64,000 bases of DNA. Origin: Maribacter dokdonensis DSW-8. Lineage in GTDB: Bacteria; Bacteroidota; Bacteroidia; Flavobacteriales; Flavobacteriaceae. The position numbers were made by a program, and so were the translations under genes. Numbering within the stretch: position 1 is the first letter of the stretch; each line of letters opens with the position of its first letter. The notes below the pieces were generated by a model that saw only the letters and a list, made by a program, of their open reading frames with translations, was not told the DNA's origin and did no database searches. This document shows, one piece after another, positions 8,656 through 17,042 of this stretch. The stretch lies in contig NZ_LDPE01000006.1 in assembly GCF_001447995.1 (NCBI RefSeq), forward strand, positions 87,046 to 151,045, in the 5' to 3' direction.

Positions 8656-8849
8656 GGTTTAAAGATAAAGAATACATTAATTCTGTAGTAAATAATGTAT
8701 AGATGGAAGAAATACTGGTTTATTGGTATATGTAAATACTTGTTAAATTTTTACTTTTACACCTATTAACTATAAAATGGACTTTTAGTCAATAGTCCTA
8801 TTAATCAATCAATTTTTAATTAAGTCAAGTACATTAAAAAAACAACAAA

Positions 8850-9314
8850 ATGAAAAAACTATTATTTTTAGTAGCAGCGGTTATTTTAGGAACAAATGTT
8901 TCTAACGCACAATCTGATTACACATTTGCAGCCGGTTTAGGTCTAGATTTATTTTCTGGGGTAACATTAGTTGGTCCAAGTGCAAAATATTTCTTTGCAG
9001 AAGAGCATGCAGGTCAAGCGGAGTTGATGTTTGAAAGCGGATTAACAACTTTAACAGGTCTTTACGAATACCATGGCGATATTTCAGGAGCTGATGGTTT
9101 ACAATGGTTTGCTGGTGCAGGTCCTTCAATCTTATTTTTTGGAGAAGGCATAGGGACAGAGATAGCACTTAGACCAATAGTTGGTTTAGATTATAAAATT
9201 GATGGAGTGCCATTAGCTTTTTCGTTTGACTGGAGACCCTTTATAGGTCTTGGTGATCTTCTTGGAAATGAAGTTGGTGCTTTTGGTATCGGCGTTAGAT
9301 ATGTAATTGAATAG
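8850..9314 (+). CDS. Small outer-membrane beta-barrel-like protein
   Basis: Unnamed 154-residue protein. A clear signal peptide (MKKLLFLVAAVILGTNVSNA) is followed by a glycine- and aromatic-rich sequence in short alternating strands, as in small OmpA/OmpW-like barrels. No enzymatic motif is visible. It is a single-gene unit: a 194-base upstream region with no other gene, and a strong terminator starting about 20 bases after the stop. The gene at 9513 is of similar size and type but the sequences do not look like a recent duplication. Confidence 0.65.
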   Translation: MKKLLFLVAAVILGTNVSNAQSDYTFAAGLGLDLFSGVTLVGPSAKYFFAEEHAGQAELMFESGLTTLTGLYEYHGDISGADGLQWFAGAGPSILFFGEGIGTEIALRPIVGLDYKIDGVPLAFSFDWRPFIGLGDLLGNEVGAFGIGVRYVIE

Positions 9315-9335
9315 AAATTTCAGCATTTGAATATT

Positions 9336-9365
9336 AAAAGGGGAAGCTAAGCTTCCCCTTTTTTT
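9336..9365 (+). terminator. Rho-independent terminator after the small barrel gene
   Basis: Perfect 12-bp stem (9336-9347 with 9351-9362, core GGGGAAGC/GCTTCCCC), three-base loop TAA, followed by a T run. The A run on the other side would let it also act on the - strand, but no gene needs it there. Confidence 0.9.
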
Positions 9366-9482
9366 GTACTCCAATAGGTGATTTTGTTTTAAAATAGAAT
9401 TATAAAACCTATTTAAAAGCAGTGTGTACAACTACTTTAAGGGTGTTCACAACAAAGATTCATGTAAGCTAAGTCTTACCTT

Positions 9483-9490
9483 TATTTTTG
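9483..9490 (+). promoter_or_regulatory. Candidate -7 element (TATTTTTG) for the barrel gene at 9513
   Basis: Exact match to the Bacteroidota -7 consensus TAnnTTTG, 22 bases before the ATG, so transcription would start about 15 bases before the gene. No clear TTG -33 element at the right distance, so this is only a candidate. Confidence 0.4.
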
Positions 9491-9512
9491 ATGAAAACAA
9501 ACCAAACCAACC

Positions 9513-10031
9513 ATGAAAAAGTTTTTTATAGTACTTATTGTTTCATTTTTTTCGACCGGTATTTATGCTCAAGAAGGGTTTAAGCTAGGAATACAGGCAG
9601 GTTTGCCATTTAATGATTACAATGAAGCGGTAAGTGTAGTACTTGGTGCAGATTTCTCGTACATGTATCCGTTAGGTGAAGTTGTAGATGTTGGTCCGGC
9701 TATAGGGTATATACACGGTTTTGCTGAAACTTTTCAAACTACAATTATAAGGGAAGAGCAAAAAGCTGTTCAGTTTATGCCATTATCGGCAGGTGTTCGT
9801 TTTTGGACCTCCAATTATTTCTCTTTTGGCGGTAATGTTGGTTATGCCGTGGGTATCAATGATGGTAACGAAGGGGGGCTTTATTATAGACCTACTTTGG
9901 CTTACTTAATGAGTTCAAGTGTAGAGGTCAATGTTTCTTACACAGGTATAGATATAGATGAGACCTCTTGGACTACTTTGACACTGGGTATTGTTTTCAA
10001 CTTTGAGCCTAAGTATAGAACTCGACGTTAG
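9513..10031 (+). CDS. Small outer-membrane beta-barrel-like protein
   Basis: Unnamed 172-residue protein with a signal peptide (MKKFFIVLIVSFFSTGIYA). The mature part alternates short hydrophobic strands and glycine/asparagine turns, as in PorT/OmpW-like flavobacterial outer-membrane proteins with the general pattern of FKLGIQAGLPF near the N-terminus. The C-terminus is basic (YRTRR) rather than the usual aromatic residue. It precedes aroQ by 78 bases, which contain that gene's own candidate promoter, so co-transcription is not required. Confidence 0.6.
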   Translation: MKKFFIVLIVSFFSTGIYAQEGFKLGIQAGLPFNDYNEAVSVVLGADFSYMYPLGEVVDVGPAIGYIHGFAETFQTTIIREEQKAVQFMPLSAGVRFWTSNYFSFGGNVGYAVGINDGNEGGLYYRPTLAYLMSSSVEVNVSYTGIDIDETSWTTLTLGIVFNFEPKYRTRR

Positions 10032-10109
10032 TTTCGCTGTTCTTTAGTTAACTATTATACTTCTTTGATTTCTTATTAATTGTTAAGTAACATTCGTTAT
10101 TTTTGATAT

Positions 10110-10526
10110 ATGAAGATTATCATAATTAACGGTCCTAACCTAAATCTATTGGGTAAAAGGGAGCCAGAAGTTTACGGTGCACAGACTTTTGAAGATTATT
10201 TTTCAAAATTGCAGTTTAAGTTTAAAGATGTTGAGTTGGAGTATTTTCAATCTAACATAGAAGGAGAACTTATTTCTAAAATACAAGAAACTGGTTTTAG
10301 TTATGATGGTATAGTCCTTAATGCTGCGGCATATACCCATACTTCTGTTGGTATAGGAGATGCGGTAAAGGCTGTAGAAACTCCTGTCATAGAAGTTCAT
10401 ATTTCAAATACCCATAAGCGCGAAGAATTTAGGCATATTTCCTACATATCGCCTGCTGCCAATGGGGTTATTCTAGGCTTTGGATTAAAAAGTTATGATC
10501 TAGCCATTGAGAGTTTTTTATTTTAA
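10110..10526 (+). CDS. aroQ: 3-dehydroquinate dehydratase, type II
   Basis: A 138-residue type II dehydroquinase, third step of the shikimate pathway, cytoplasmic, usually a dodecamer. The N-terminal signature NGPNLNLLGKREPEVYG is intact, including the catalytic Arg18 and Tyr23. The middle block LNAAAYTHTSVGIGDAV and the EVHISNTHKREEFRH block, with the catalytic His, are also present. Slightly short of the 140-150 usual length. An exact TATTTTTG box ends only four bases before the ATG, so the message may have almost no leader. No other aromatic-pathway gene is adjacent. Confidence 0.93.
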   Translation: MKIIIINGPNLNLLGKREPEVYGAQTFEDYFSKLQFKFKDVELEYFQSNIEGELISKIQETGFSYDGIVLNAAAYTHTSVGIGDAVKAVETPVIEVHISNTHKREEFRHISYISPAANGVILGFGLKSYDLAIESFLF

Positions 10527-10591
10527 CTCAAAAAAATAATTAACATCTAGAGTACGGTGTACATTCGTAAATAATAGAAAACTATGCTGTT

Positions 10592-11779
10592 ATGAAAAGA
10601 ATTGTATTTCTGTTATTTGGTTTTGCTATATTACTTATTGTTTCATGTAGTGATAAAGACGAGTTGGCACTTAGTCCAAATCCAAACGCGCCTATTGATT
10701 CAGTTGGGGTATTGACGACCATAAATGCTTTTTCAAATTTATCTTTTTCCAATCCTTTGGATCTACAATCTCCAGATGATGAACGTAATAGAATTTTTGT
10801 AGCTGAAAAAGATGGAATTATAAAATCCTTTTCAAGTGAATCTGAGGTAGGTGAAGTAAGTACATTTTTGGATATTTCTGATCGCATAGCCACCGAGAGC
10901 GAACTAGGGTTGCTAGGCTTTACTTTTCATCCGGAGTTTAGTGCAAACGGTTTTTTATATGTTGTCTATACACCCAATGAAGAATTGGCGGTGATATCTC
11001 GTTTTAAGGTTTCTGAAAATGATTTGGATATTGTAGATATGTCTAGCGAAACTATTTTATTGGAAATTCCTCAACCAGATACTAATCACAATGGCGGGCA
11101 GTTGGCATTTGGACCTGATGGGTATTTATATATTGCATCTGGTGATGGTGGTGGCTCAGGCGATCCCAATGGTAATGCACAGAATTTAGAAAACTTTTTG
11201 GGTAAGATATTGCGTATAGATGTAAATACTACAGATGCTGGGTTAAATTACGCTATACCGGCAGATAATCCTTTTGTAGAAGTAGAAAATGCCAGGGGTG
11301 AGATATATGCATACGGATTAAGAAATCCGTGGAGATTTAGTTTTGATGTAGCTACCAATACCATTTGGGCTGGTGATGTTGGTCAAGGAGAGAAAGAAGA
11401 AATTAACCTTATTGAAAAAGGAGGTAATTACGGTTGGAATATTCTTGAAGGAACTTCTTGTTTTCTTGAAGATGATTGTGATAGCGCAAACACTATAGCG
11501 CCAATTTATGAATATGGTCATGAACAAAATGATAGGTCCGTTACCGGTGGTTATGTGTATAGAGGAAGCAGTTTACCTTCGTTACAAGGTTTGTATGTGT
11601 ACGGTGATTTTGTATCCGGCAGAATTTGGGCTTTAGATGTAAACGGTAATAATAAATTGATCGTAGATACGGATTTGGCTATATCGTCATTTGGTACGGA
11701 TGCAAACGACGAGTTGTATATATGTGCCTTTGATGGTAGTATTTATCAGTTGACTACTGAAATGGAAGAACAGCCTTAA
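10592..11779 (+). CDS. PQQ-dependent sugar dehydrogenase (glucose/sorbosone type), lipoprotein
   Basis: A 395-residue lipoprotein (lipobox ending IVSC, Cys19) with a six-bladed propeller of the soluble glucose/sorbosone dehydrogenase family. Diagnostic blocks are LGLLGFTFHPEF, the HNGGQLAFGPDGYLYIASGDGG stretch (split around about residue 168-188), GLRNPWRFSFD, and WAGDVGQGEKEEIN. These would bind PQQ and Ca2+ and oxidise sugars in the periplasm or at the cell surface. True substrates of this family in Bacteroidota are largely unknown. No pqq biosynthesis genes are nearby. A second, larger relative begins at 61503. Its stop overlaps that of the convergent DUF3817 gene (TTAA). Confidence 0.85.
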   Translation: MKRIVFLLFGFAILLIVSCSDKDELALSPNPNAPIDSVGVLTTINAFSNLSFSNPLDLQSPDDERNRIFVAEKDGIIKSFSSESEVGEVSTFLDISDRIATESELGLLGFTFHPEFSANGFLYVVYTPNEELAVISRFKVSENDLDIVDMSSETILLEIPQPDTNHNGGQLAFGPDGYLYIASGDGGGSGDPNGNAQNLENFLGKILRIDVNTTDAGLNYAIPADNPFVEVENARGEIYAYGLRNPWRFSFDVATNTIWAGDVGQGEKEEINLIEKGGNYGWNILEGTSCFLEDDCDSANTIAPIYEYGHEQNDRSVTGGYVYRGSSLPSLQGLYVYGDFVSGRIWALDVNGNNKLIVDTDLAISSFGTDANDELYICAFDGSIYQLTTEMEEQP

Positions 11780-12063
11780 CCGTTGTCTTCTGGCTTTAAA
11801 TATTTTTCTTCAACATAGAATGTTGCGAAGGGTAGAAGTGAAGCTATACCAAAAATGAAAACTTTCTTAAATGACCATTTATGGGTAAAGCCAACTATTA
11901 ATGTAAGTGCTATAAAAGCGATAAAAAGCACTCCGTGGGCGTAGCCAACATATTTGTTTGGTTCTGGTATTTCAGCCCAGTATTTTAATGGCATGGTCAC
12001 CCCGAACAACGCCAAATAGGAGATTCCTTCTAAAATTGCCGTTGCTCGAAATAACTTTAACAT
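11776..12063 (-). CDS. DUF3817 family membrane protein
   Basis: A 95-residue integral membrane protein with three predicted helices. The family pattern is clear: FRATAILEGISYLALFG near the start and YVGYAHGVLFIAF in the middle, with a conserved Glu and His inside or beside membrane segments. Function of DUF3817 is unknown; it is also found fused to or near MFS transporters in other bacteria. It is 23 bases upstream of the lpd stop on the same strand side and converges on the sugar dehydrogenase gene. Confidence 0.85.
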   Translation of the reverse strand: MLKLFRATAILEGISYLALFGVTMPLKYWAEIPEPNKYVGYAHGVLFIAFIALTLIVGFTHKWSFKKVFIFGIASLLPFATFYVEEKYLKPEDNG

Positions 12064-12086
12064 GCTAAATTATATTAAGTAGTAAA

Positions 12087-13478
12087 TTACAAATGAATAA
12101 CCTCGTCATAAGCTGCTGCCACTGCTTCCATAACAGCTTCGCTCATTGTTGGGTGTGGGTGAATTGCTTTAAGAACCTCATGTCCCGTAGTTTCTAGCTT
12201 ACGGCCAAGAACGGCTTCAGCGATCATATCGGTAACACCTGCACCGATCATATGACAACCTAACCACTCACCATATTTAGCATCAAAGATTACTTTTACA
12301 AATCCGTCAGAAGCACCCGAAGCTTTCGCTTTACCACTTGCCGAGAAAGGGAATTTACCAACTTTGATATCTATTCCTTTTTCTCTAGCCTGCTTTTCGG
12401 TTAAACCTACAGAGGCTATTTCTGGAGAGCAATAAGTACAACCAGGTATATTACCGTAGTCTAATGGCTCAACATGCATTTCTGCCAATTTTTCAACACA
12501 TAAGATACCTTCAGCCGATGCTACGTGAGCAAGTGCTGGTCCAGGAGTTACATCACCAATGGCATAGTAGCCAGGTATGTTGGTTTGGTAATAATCGTTC
12601 ACCAAAATCTTATCACGGTCGGTAGCAATACCAACATCTTCTAACCCTATGTTCTCAATATTGGTCTTAATACCTACGGCAGAAAGAACAATATCGGCTT
12701 CAAGAACTTTTTCTCCTTTAGCTGTTTTAACGGTAGCTTTTACCCCGTCACCAGAAGTGTCAACAGAAGTAACTTCTGCAGAAGTCATAATCTTTACACC
12801 TGATTTTTTGAAACTTCTTTCCAATTGCTTGGATACGTCTTCATCTTCTACCGGTACAATGTTAGGTAGGTATTCTACAACCGTAACTTCGGTCCCCATA
12901 GAATTGTAAAAGTATGCGAACTCTATACCGATTGCACCACTACCAACAACGATCATTTTTTTAGGTTGCTTATCTAAGGTCATTGCCTCTCTGTACCCAA
13001 TGATCTTCTTACCATCTTGCGGCAAGCTTGGTAGCTCTCGGCTTCTTGCGCCTGTAGCTATAATAATATTACTGGCACTATATTCCGTAGTGGAACCATC
13101 TTCAGCCTTAACTGAAACTTTTTTACCAGCTTTTAAAGTACCGTAACCTTTAATAACCTCAATTTTATTCTTCTTCATTAAGAATTGAACCCCTTTGCTC
13201 ATTCCTTCTGCAACACCACGGCTTCTTTTCACGACAGCATCAAAATCCTTATCGGCACCTTTCACTTTTAAACCGTAATCTTCGGCATGTTGCAGGTATT
13301 CAAATACTTGTGCAGACTTCAATAAGGCTTTGGTAGGTATACAACCCCAATTTAAGCAAACGCCTCCTAGACTCTCTTTTTCTATAATGGCAGTCTTAAA
13401 ACCTAATTGTGCAGCCCTAATTGCGGTAACATATCCACCAGGACCACTACCTAAAACGATAATATCGAAAGTGCTCAT
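12087..13478 (-). CDS. lpdA: Dihydrolipoyl dehydrogenase (E3)
   Basis: A 463-residue flavoenzyme that reoxidises lipoamide for the 2-oxo acid dehydrogenase complexes and glycine cleavage. I place the start at the ATG at 13478, giving MSTFDIIVLGSGPGGY, instead of the longer frame to 13532. The redox-active pair is Cys41/Cys46 in GGVCLNWGCIPTK; the NAD-binding block VVGSGAIGIEFAYF and the C-terminal His-Glu pair in HPHPTMSEAVMEA are intact. A TATTTTTG box lies 31 bases before the ATG. It is a single-gene unit here; no E1 or E2 gene is adjacent. Confidence 0.93.
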   Translation of the reverse strand: MSTFDIIVLGSGPGGYVTAIRAAQLGFKTAIIEKESLGGVCLNWGCIPTKALLKSAQVFEYLQHAEDYGLKVKGADKDFDAVVKRSRGVAEGMSKGVQFLMKKNKIEVIKGYGTLKAGKKVSVKAEDGSTTEYSASNIIIATGARSRELPSLPQDGKKIIGYREAMTLDKQPKKMIVVGSGAIGIEFAYFYNSMGTEVTVVEYLPNIVPVEDEDVSKQLERSFKKSGVKIMTSAEVTSVDTSGDGVKATVKTAKGEKVLEADIVLSAVGIKTNIENIGLEDVGIATDRDKILVNDYYQTNIPGYYAIGDVTPGPALAHVASAEGILCVEKLAEMHVEPLDYGNIPGCTYCSPEIASVGLTEKQAREKGIDIKVGKFPFSASGKAKASGASDGFVKVIFDAKYGEWLGCHMIGAGVTDMIAEAVLGRKLETTGHEVLKAIHPHPTMSEAVMEAVAAAYDEVIHL

Positions 13479-13509
13479 ATTTTGATTTTTTGTAGTTTTA
13501 ATTGAGGTG

Positions 13510-13517
13510 CAAAAATA
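13510..13517 (-). promoter_or_regulatory. Candidate -7 element (TATTTTTG) for lpdA
   Basis: Exact TAnnTTTG on the - strand, 31 bases before the chosen lpdA ATG. It falls inside the longer open frame, which supports the downstream start. No well-spaced -33 TTG. Confidence 0.4.
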
Positions 13518-13624
13518 CAAAACCTTTATCAAATTATTTGTAGGTTTTTAAAATATGACCTTTAATCTAAAATTGTGATATTTTATTAGGAGTCATCCTG
13601 TATGTGGTATATAGGTTTTAAAGT

Positions 13625-13653
13625 AAAAAAGAGGTCTTAAAGACCTCTTTTTT
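13625..13653 (-). terminator. Rho-independent terminator of msrB
   Basis: Perfect stem AGACCTC/GAGGTCT extended by A and T runs, three-base loop. It sits 27 bases past the msrB stop; symmetrical A/T flanks make it usable in both directions. Confidence 0.88.
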
Positions 13654-13679
13654 ATTTCAAAATTGTTAAGCTATATGAA

Positions 13680-14177
13680 CTATTCTGCAGGAACAAAATT
13701 TAAAGCCACACCGTTAATGCAATGGCGTAAGCCTGTTGGGGCTGGTCCATCCTCAAAAACATGTCCTAAATGCCCCCCGCAAGTGGCACAGTGCTCTTCG
13801 GTTCTTTTGTAACCAATTTTATAATCTACATCATAAGCTACATTACCTTCTATTTCCTCATAAAAACTGGGCCATCCGGTACCTGAATCAAATTTGGTAT
13901 AACTTTTAAATAAAGGAGTGGCACAGGCGGCACAAACATATGTACCTTTTTCTTTGTTTTTAAGAAGTTCACTGGTAAACGGATTTTCAGTAGCAGCTTC
14001 GCGTAGAACGTAATATTCGGCATCGGTCAATTCTTTTCTCCATTCACTGTTGGTTTTTTGAACAGGAAATTCTTTTTTATCCTTATCAATGCTGCTAGAT
14101 GTCATCTCTTTCTTTTGGGCATTACCCTTACAGCTTACAAAGAGTATTAAAAGTGCAATAGCAAAATGTAGTTTCAT
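13680..14177 (-). CDS. msrB: Peptide-methionine (R)-S-oxide reductase, lipoprotein form
   Basis: A 165-residue MsrB with a lipoprotein signal peptide (lipobox FVSC, Cys16), so it should repair methionine-R-sulfoxide in envelope proteins. Zinc site: Cys82-x-x-Cys85 and Cys130-x-x-Cys133. The catalytic Cys153 is in RHCINGVALNF. The GTGWPSF block is intact. Because it is exported it needs a periplasmic electron donor, and none is encoded beside it. It has its own terminator and is not in an operon with lpdA. Confidence 0.92.
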   Translation of the reverse strand: MKLHFAIALLILFVSCKGNAQKKEMTSSSIDKDKKEFPVQKTNSEWRKELTDAEYYVLREAATENPFTSELLKNKEKGTYVCAACATPLFKSYTKFDSGTGWPSFYEEIEGNVAYDVDYKIGYKRTEEHCATCGGHLGHVFEDGPAPTGLRHCINGVALNFVPAE

Positions 14178-14272
14178 ATTATATTTTTTTAATTATGTCG
14201 ATGAATTTATATAATCCTTTCAATGTATAGTAATTACGATACTTTTTTGGTTAAGGTTTTAATAAAATAAAT

Positions 14273-14303
14273 AAAAGCCTTTGAAGATTATTCAAAGGCT
14301 TTT
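14273..14303 (-). terminator. Rho-independent terminator of the collagen-like lipoprotein gene
   Basis: Perfect 13-bp stem (14273-14285 with 14291-14303, core AGCCTTTGAA/TTCAAAGGCT), five-base loop, 28 bases beyond the stop. Read on the - strand it ends with Ts. Confidence 0.82.
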
Positions 14304-14330
14304 ACTTATATAGGTTAATTCCAGGGATAT

Positions 14331-14894
14331 TTATTGTAATGTTACTTTCTGGACTTCATCTTCCGTAATACCTAAATGTGACATTACAGAGTTGATGTTA
14401 GAAGTATCTAACTTTCCAGTGGTAGATTCCGCTGGTAATATGGCGATTCTAAATACTTGGTCGTCAGTATCGCCCGGTTGTAAAGTTGATAGGTCAAAAT
14501 CTGATTCTAAGAAAATACTAACATCAAAAAAAGTATAATCGTAATTATATTGTAATAAGCCTTGGTCTAATATTCTAGTTTGTGGCATTAACCTCCAAAT
14601 GTCTACAGATTCTCCATTGCTGTCTTCAGTTACATCCCATAGCATGTAAACTAAAACTACATCAGTTTCAAAAACTTCTATAGTTTGTGGAAACTCGTAA
14701 AATATGGAATAGTCATTGTCCAAGGTGAAAGTACCCTGTATGTCTATCACTTTGCCTAAGATATTAATTCCGTCCGCGCCATCGGCACCATCAGCACCAT
14801 CAAATCCATCAAACCCTTGTGGTCCTTGTGGTCCTTCACACGAAATAAAGAATAGCGTTACAAGTGCTCCTAGAAATACATTTATTTTTTTCAT
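14331..14894 (-). CDS. Lipoprotein with a short collagen-like Gly-X-Y region
   Basis: A 187-residue predicted lipoprotein (lipobox FISC, Cys19). Directly after the lipid anchor come eight Gly-X-Y triplets: two GPQ, two GFD, three GAD and one GIN (about residues 21-44). The C-terminal 140 residues are acidic, with strand-like sequence and no recognised domain. Collagen-like stalks of this kind can trimerise and hold a globular domain away from the membrane, so a surface-exposed homotrimer is a reasonable inference. It stands alone with its own terminator. Confidence 0.7.
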   Translation of the reverse strand: MKKINVFLGALVTLFFISCEGPQGPQGFDGFDGADGADGADGINILGKVIDIQGTFTLDNDYSIFYEFPQTIEVFETDVVLVYMLWDVTEDSNGESVDIWRLMPQTRILDQGLLQYNYDYTFFDVSIFLESDFDLSTLQPGDTDDQVFRIAILPAESTTGKLDTSNINSVMSHLGITEDEVQKVTLQ

Positions 14895-15018
14895 AATGTT
14901 ATAATTTTTGGTTTGAGTTTTTATTTTGAATTCTTATTTCAAAAAGCGTTCCATTTTTGGTATTTAAATATATAAATCGGATATTAACTGCTATATTTTC
15001 AACAAAAATGAAATGTAG

Positions 15019-15048
15019 TTGAGCGTCTTTAAAAGATGATTAGCTTTA
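15019..15048 (+). promoter_or_regulatory. Candidate promoter of glgB (TTG - 19 bp - TAGCTTTA)
   Basis: TTG at 15019-15021, a 19-base spacer and TAGCTTTA at 15041-15048, one base from the -7 consensus TAnnTTTG. It would start transcription about 12 bases before the glgB ATG. Confidence 0.45.
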
Positions 15049-15066
15049 CAAAAATAAACACTCCAT

Positions 15067-16962
15067 ATGCCTAACGTACAAGTTTACTCATTATTTACAG
15101 ATTTTGATATCAATCTTTTTAAAGGAGGAAAGCATTATCGACTATATGATAAACTAGGGTCTCATATCGTAGAAGTTGATGGTGTAGCCGGTACATACTT
15201 TGCTGTATGGGCACCTTCGGCGAAAGCGGTTTCTGTTGTAGGTAATTTTAATTTGTGGAATGCAGAGGAGCATCAATTAAATGTGAGATGGGACAGCAGT
15301 GGTATTTGGGAAGGTTTTATTCCCAAAATTGGAAAGGGTGAGATCTATAAATATAAAATACAGTCTAACAATAATGATATTTGGACAGAGAAAGCTGATC
15401 CTTTTGCCAGGTATTGTGAGCATCCGCCTAACACGGCATCAATAATTTGGACTGCTGAGCACAATTGGAAAGATGATGCTTGGATGGGCTATAGAAAAGA
15501 TAAGAACGGTTTGGATAAACCTTATTCGGTTTATGAAGTTCATTTGGGATCTTGGAAGAAAAATGCCGAAAATAAATTTTTAACCTATAAGGAATTTGCA
15601 AAAGACCTTGTGGAGTATGTAAAGGAAATGGGGTATACACATGTGGAGTTTATGCCTATAATGGAGTATCCTTACGATCCTTCTTGGGGGTATCAACTAA
15701 CAGGGTATTTTGCCCCCACATCAAGATTTGGGTCGCCCGAGGAGTTTAAATTACTGATAGATACATTTCATCAAAACGATATAGGGGTCATATTAGATTG
15801 GGTGCCGTCTCATTTTCCGGAAGATGCGCATGGTTTAGGCTTTTTTGACGGCTCGCACTTGTATGAGCACCCAGATAGAAGAAAAGGATATCATACAGAT
15901 TGGAAGAGTTTGATCTTTAATTATGGTAGAAATGAAGTGAGGGCTTTTCTGATTAGCAATGCTTTATTTTGGTTAGATCAGTTTCATGTAGACGGCTTGC
16001 GTGTAGATGCCGTAGCCTCCATGTTATATTTAGACTATTCTAGAGAGGAGGGTGAATGGGAGCCAAATATGTATGGTAACAACGAGAATTTAGAGGCTAT
16101 GTCCTTTATACGTGAACTAAATGAAGCGGTATATACCAACTTTGAAGGTGTACAGACCATAGCGGAAGAATCTACTGCATTTTCAGGCGTATCAAAACCG
16201 GTGGCACATGGTGGTTTAGGTTTTGGTATGAAATGGATGATGGGGTGGATGCATGATACCTTACAGTTCTTTAAGAAAGAACCCATCTATAGAAAACACC
16301 ATCAAAATGATCTTACCTTTAGTATGACCTATGCGTTTACCGAAAATTTCATGCTTCCTTTTTCTCATGATGAGGTAGTTTATGGTAAGCAGTCTTTGGT
16401 TTATAGAATGCCGGGAGATGAGTGGCAAAAATTCGCAAATTTAAGATTGCTATTTGGGTATATGTTTACCCACCCGGGTACAAATTTAATGTTCATGGGG
16501 GGTGAATTCGGTCAAACGGCAGAATGGAATTTTCAACAAAGTTTAGATTGGCATTTGTTACAGTACAGTGTGCATAAGGGAGTACAGGATTTTGTAAAGG
16601 ATCTAAACCATTTATATAGAAATTCTCCGGGGTTATATGAAAAACAATTTAGTCCAGAAGGTTTTCAATGGATAGATTATGGTGATCATGAAAACTCGGT
16701 ATTAACGTACGTTCGTAAAGGACATGATGAAAAGAACGATTTGGTGATTGCGTGTAACTTTACTCCTGTACCAAGAGAAAATTACAGAATAGGGAACCCG
16801 AAAAAAGGAAAACTAAAGGAAATTTTAAATAGTGACGATGCCAAATATGGTGGCGGTGGCAACCTAAATGATAAGATAACATCATCAACCAAGCCTTCGC
16901 ACGGTCATAAGAAGTCTATCGTAATAACTATACCGCCTTTAGGGATAGTAATATTGAAATAA
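15067..16962 (+). CDS. glgB: 1,4-alpha-glucan branching enzyme
   Basis: A 631-residue GH13 enzyme that adds alpha-1,6 branches to glycogen. Order: CBM48/isoamylase N domain (about 20-120, with FAVWAPSAKAVSVVGNFN), catalytic barrel (about 150-520) and C-terminal beta domain. Catalytic residues are visible: nucleophile Asp in DGLRVDAVASML, acid/base Glu in IAEEST, and the transition-state Asp in SHDEVVYGKQS. The GH31 glucosidase gene follows after 80 bases. No glgA or glgC is in the window, so the pair handles structure and breakdown of glucans made from genes elsewhere. Confidence 0.94.
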   Translation: MPNVQVYSLFTDFDINLFKGGKHYRLYDKLGSHIVEVDGVAGTYFAVWAPSAKAVSVVGNFNLWNAEEHQLNVRWDSSGIWEGFIPKIGKGEIYKYKIQSNNNDIWTEKADPFARYCEHPPNTASIIWTAEHNWKDDAWMGYRKDKNGLDKPYSVYEVHLGSWKKNAENKFLTYKEFAKDLVEYVKEMGYTHVEFMPIMEYPYDPSWGYQLTGYFAPTSRFGSPEEFKLLIDTFHQNDIGVILDWVPSHFPEDAHGLGFFDGSHLYEHPDRRKGYHTDWKSLIFNYGRNEVRAFLISNALFWLDQFHVDGLRVDAVASMLYLDYSREEGEWEPNMYGNNENLEAMSFIRELNEAVYTNFEGVQTIAEESTAFSGVSKPVAHGGLGFGMKWMMGWMHDTLQFFKKEPIYRKHHQNDLTFSMTYAFTENFMLPFSHDEVVYGKQSLVYRMPGDEWQKFANLRLLFGYMFTHPGTNLMFMGGEFGQTAEWNFQQSLDWHLLQYSVHKGVQDFVKDLNHLYRNSPGLYEKQFSPEGFQWIDYGDHENSVLTYVRKGHDEKNDLVIACNFTPVPRENYRIGNPKKGKLKEILNSDDAKYGGGGNLNDKITSSTKPSHGHKKSIVITIPPLGIVILK

Positions 16963-17042
16963 TCATAATAAGTTGTCGTTTAAACACATCCAATTGTAAG
17001 AGTTTCTGATTTACCGACTGTTATGCTAATAATTAAGAATTC

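Noticed and set aside
14770..14830. Gly-X-Y codon repeat as a phase-variable slippage tract
   Set aside because: Codons vary between copies (GCT, GCC, GCG; GAT, GAC), so there is no uniform tract long enough for frequent slippage.
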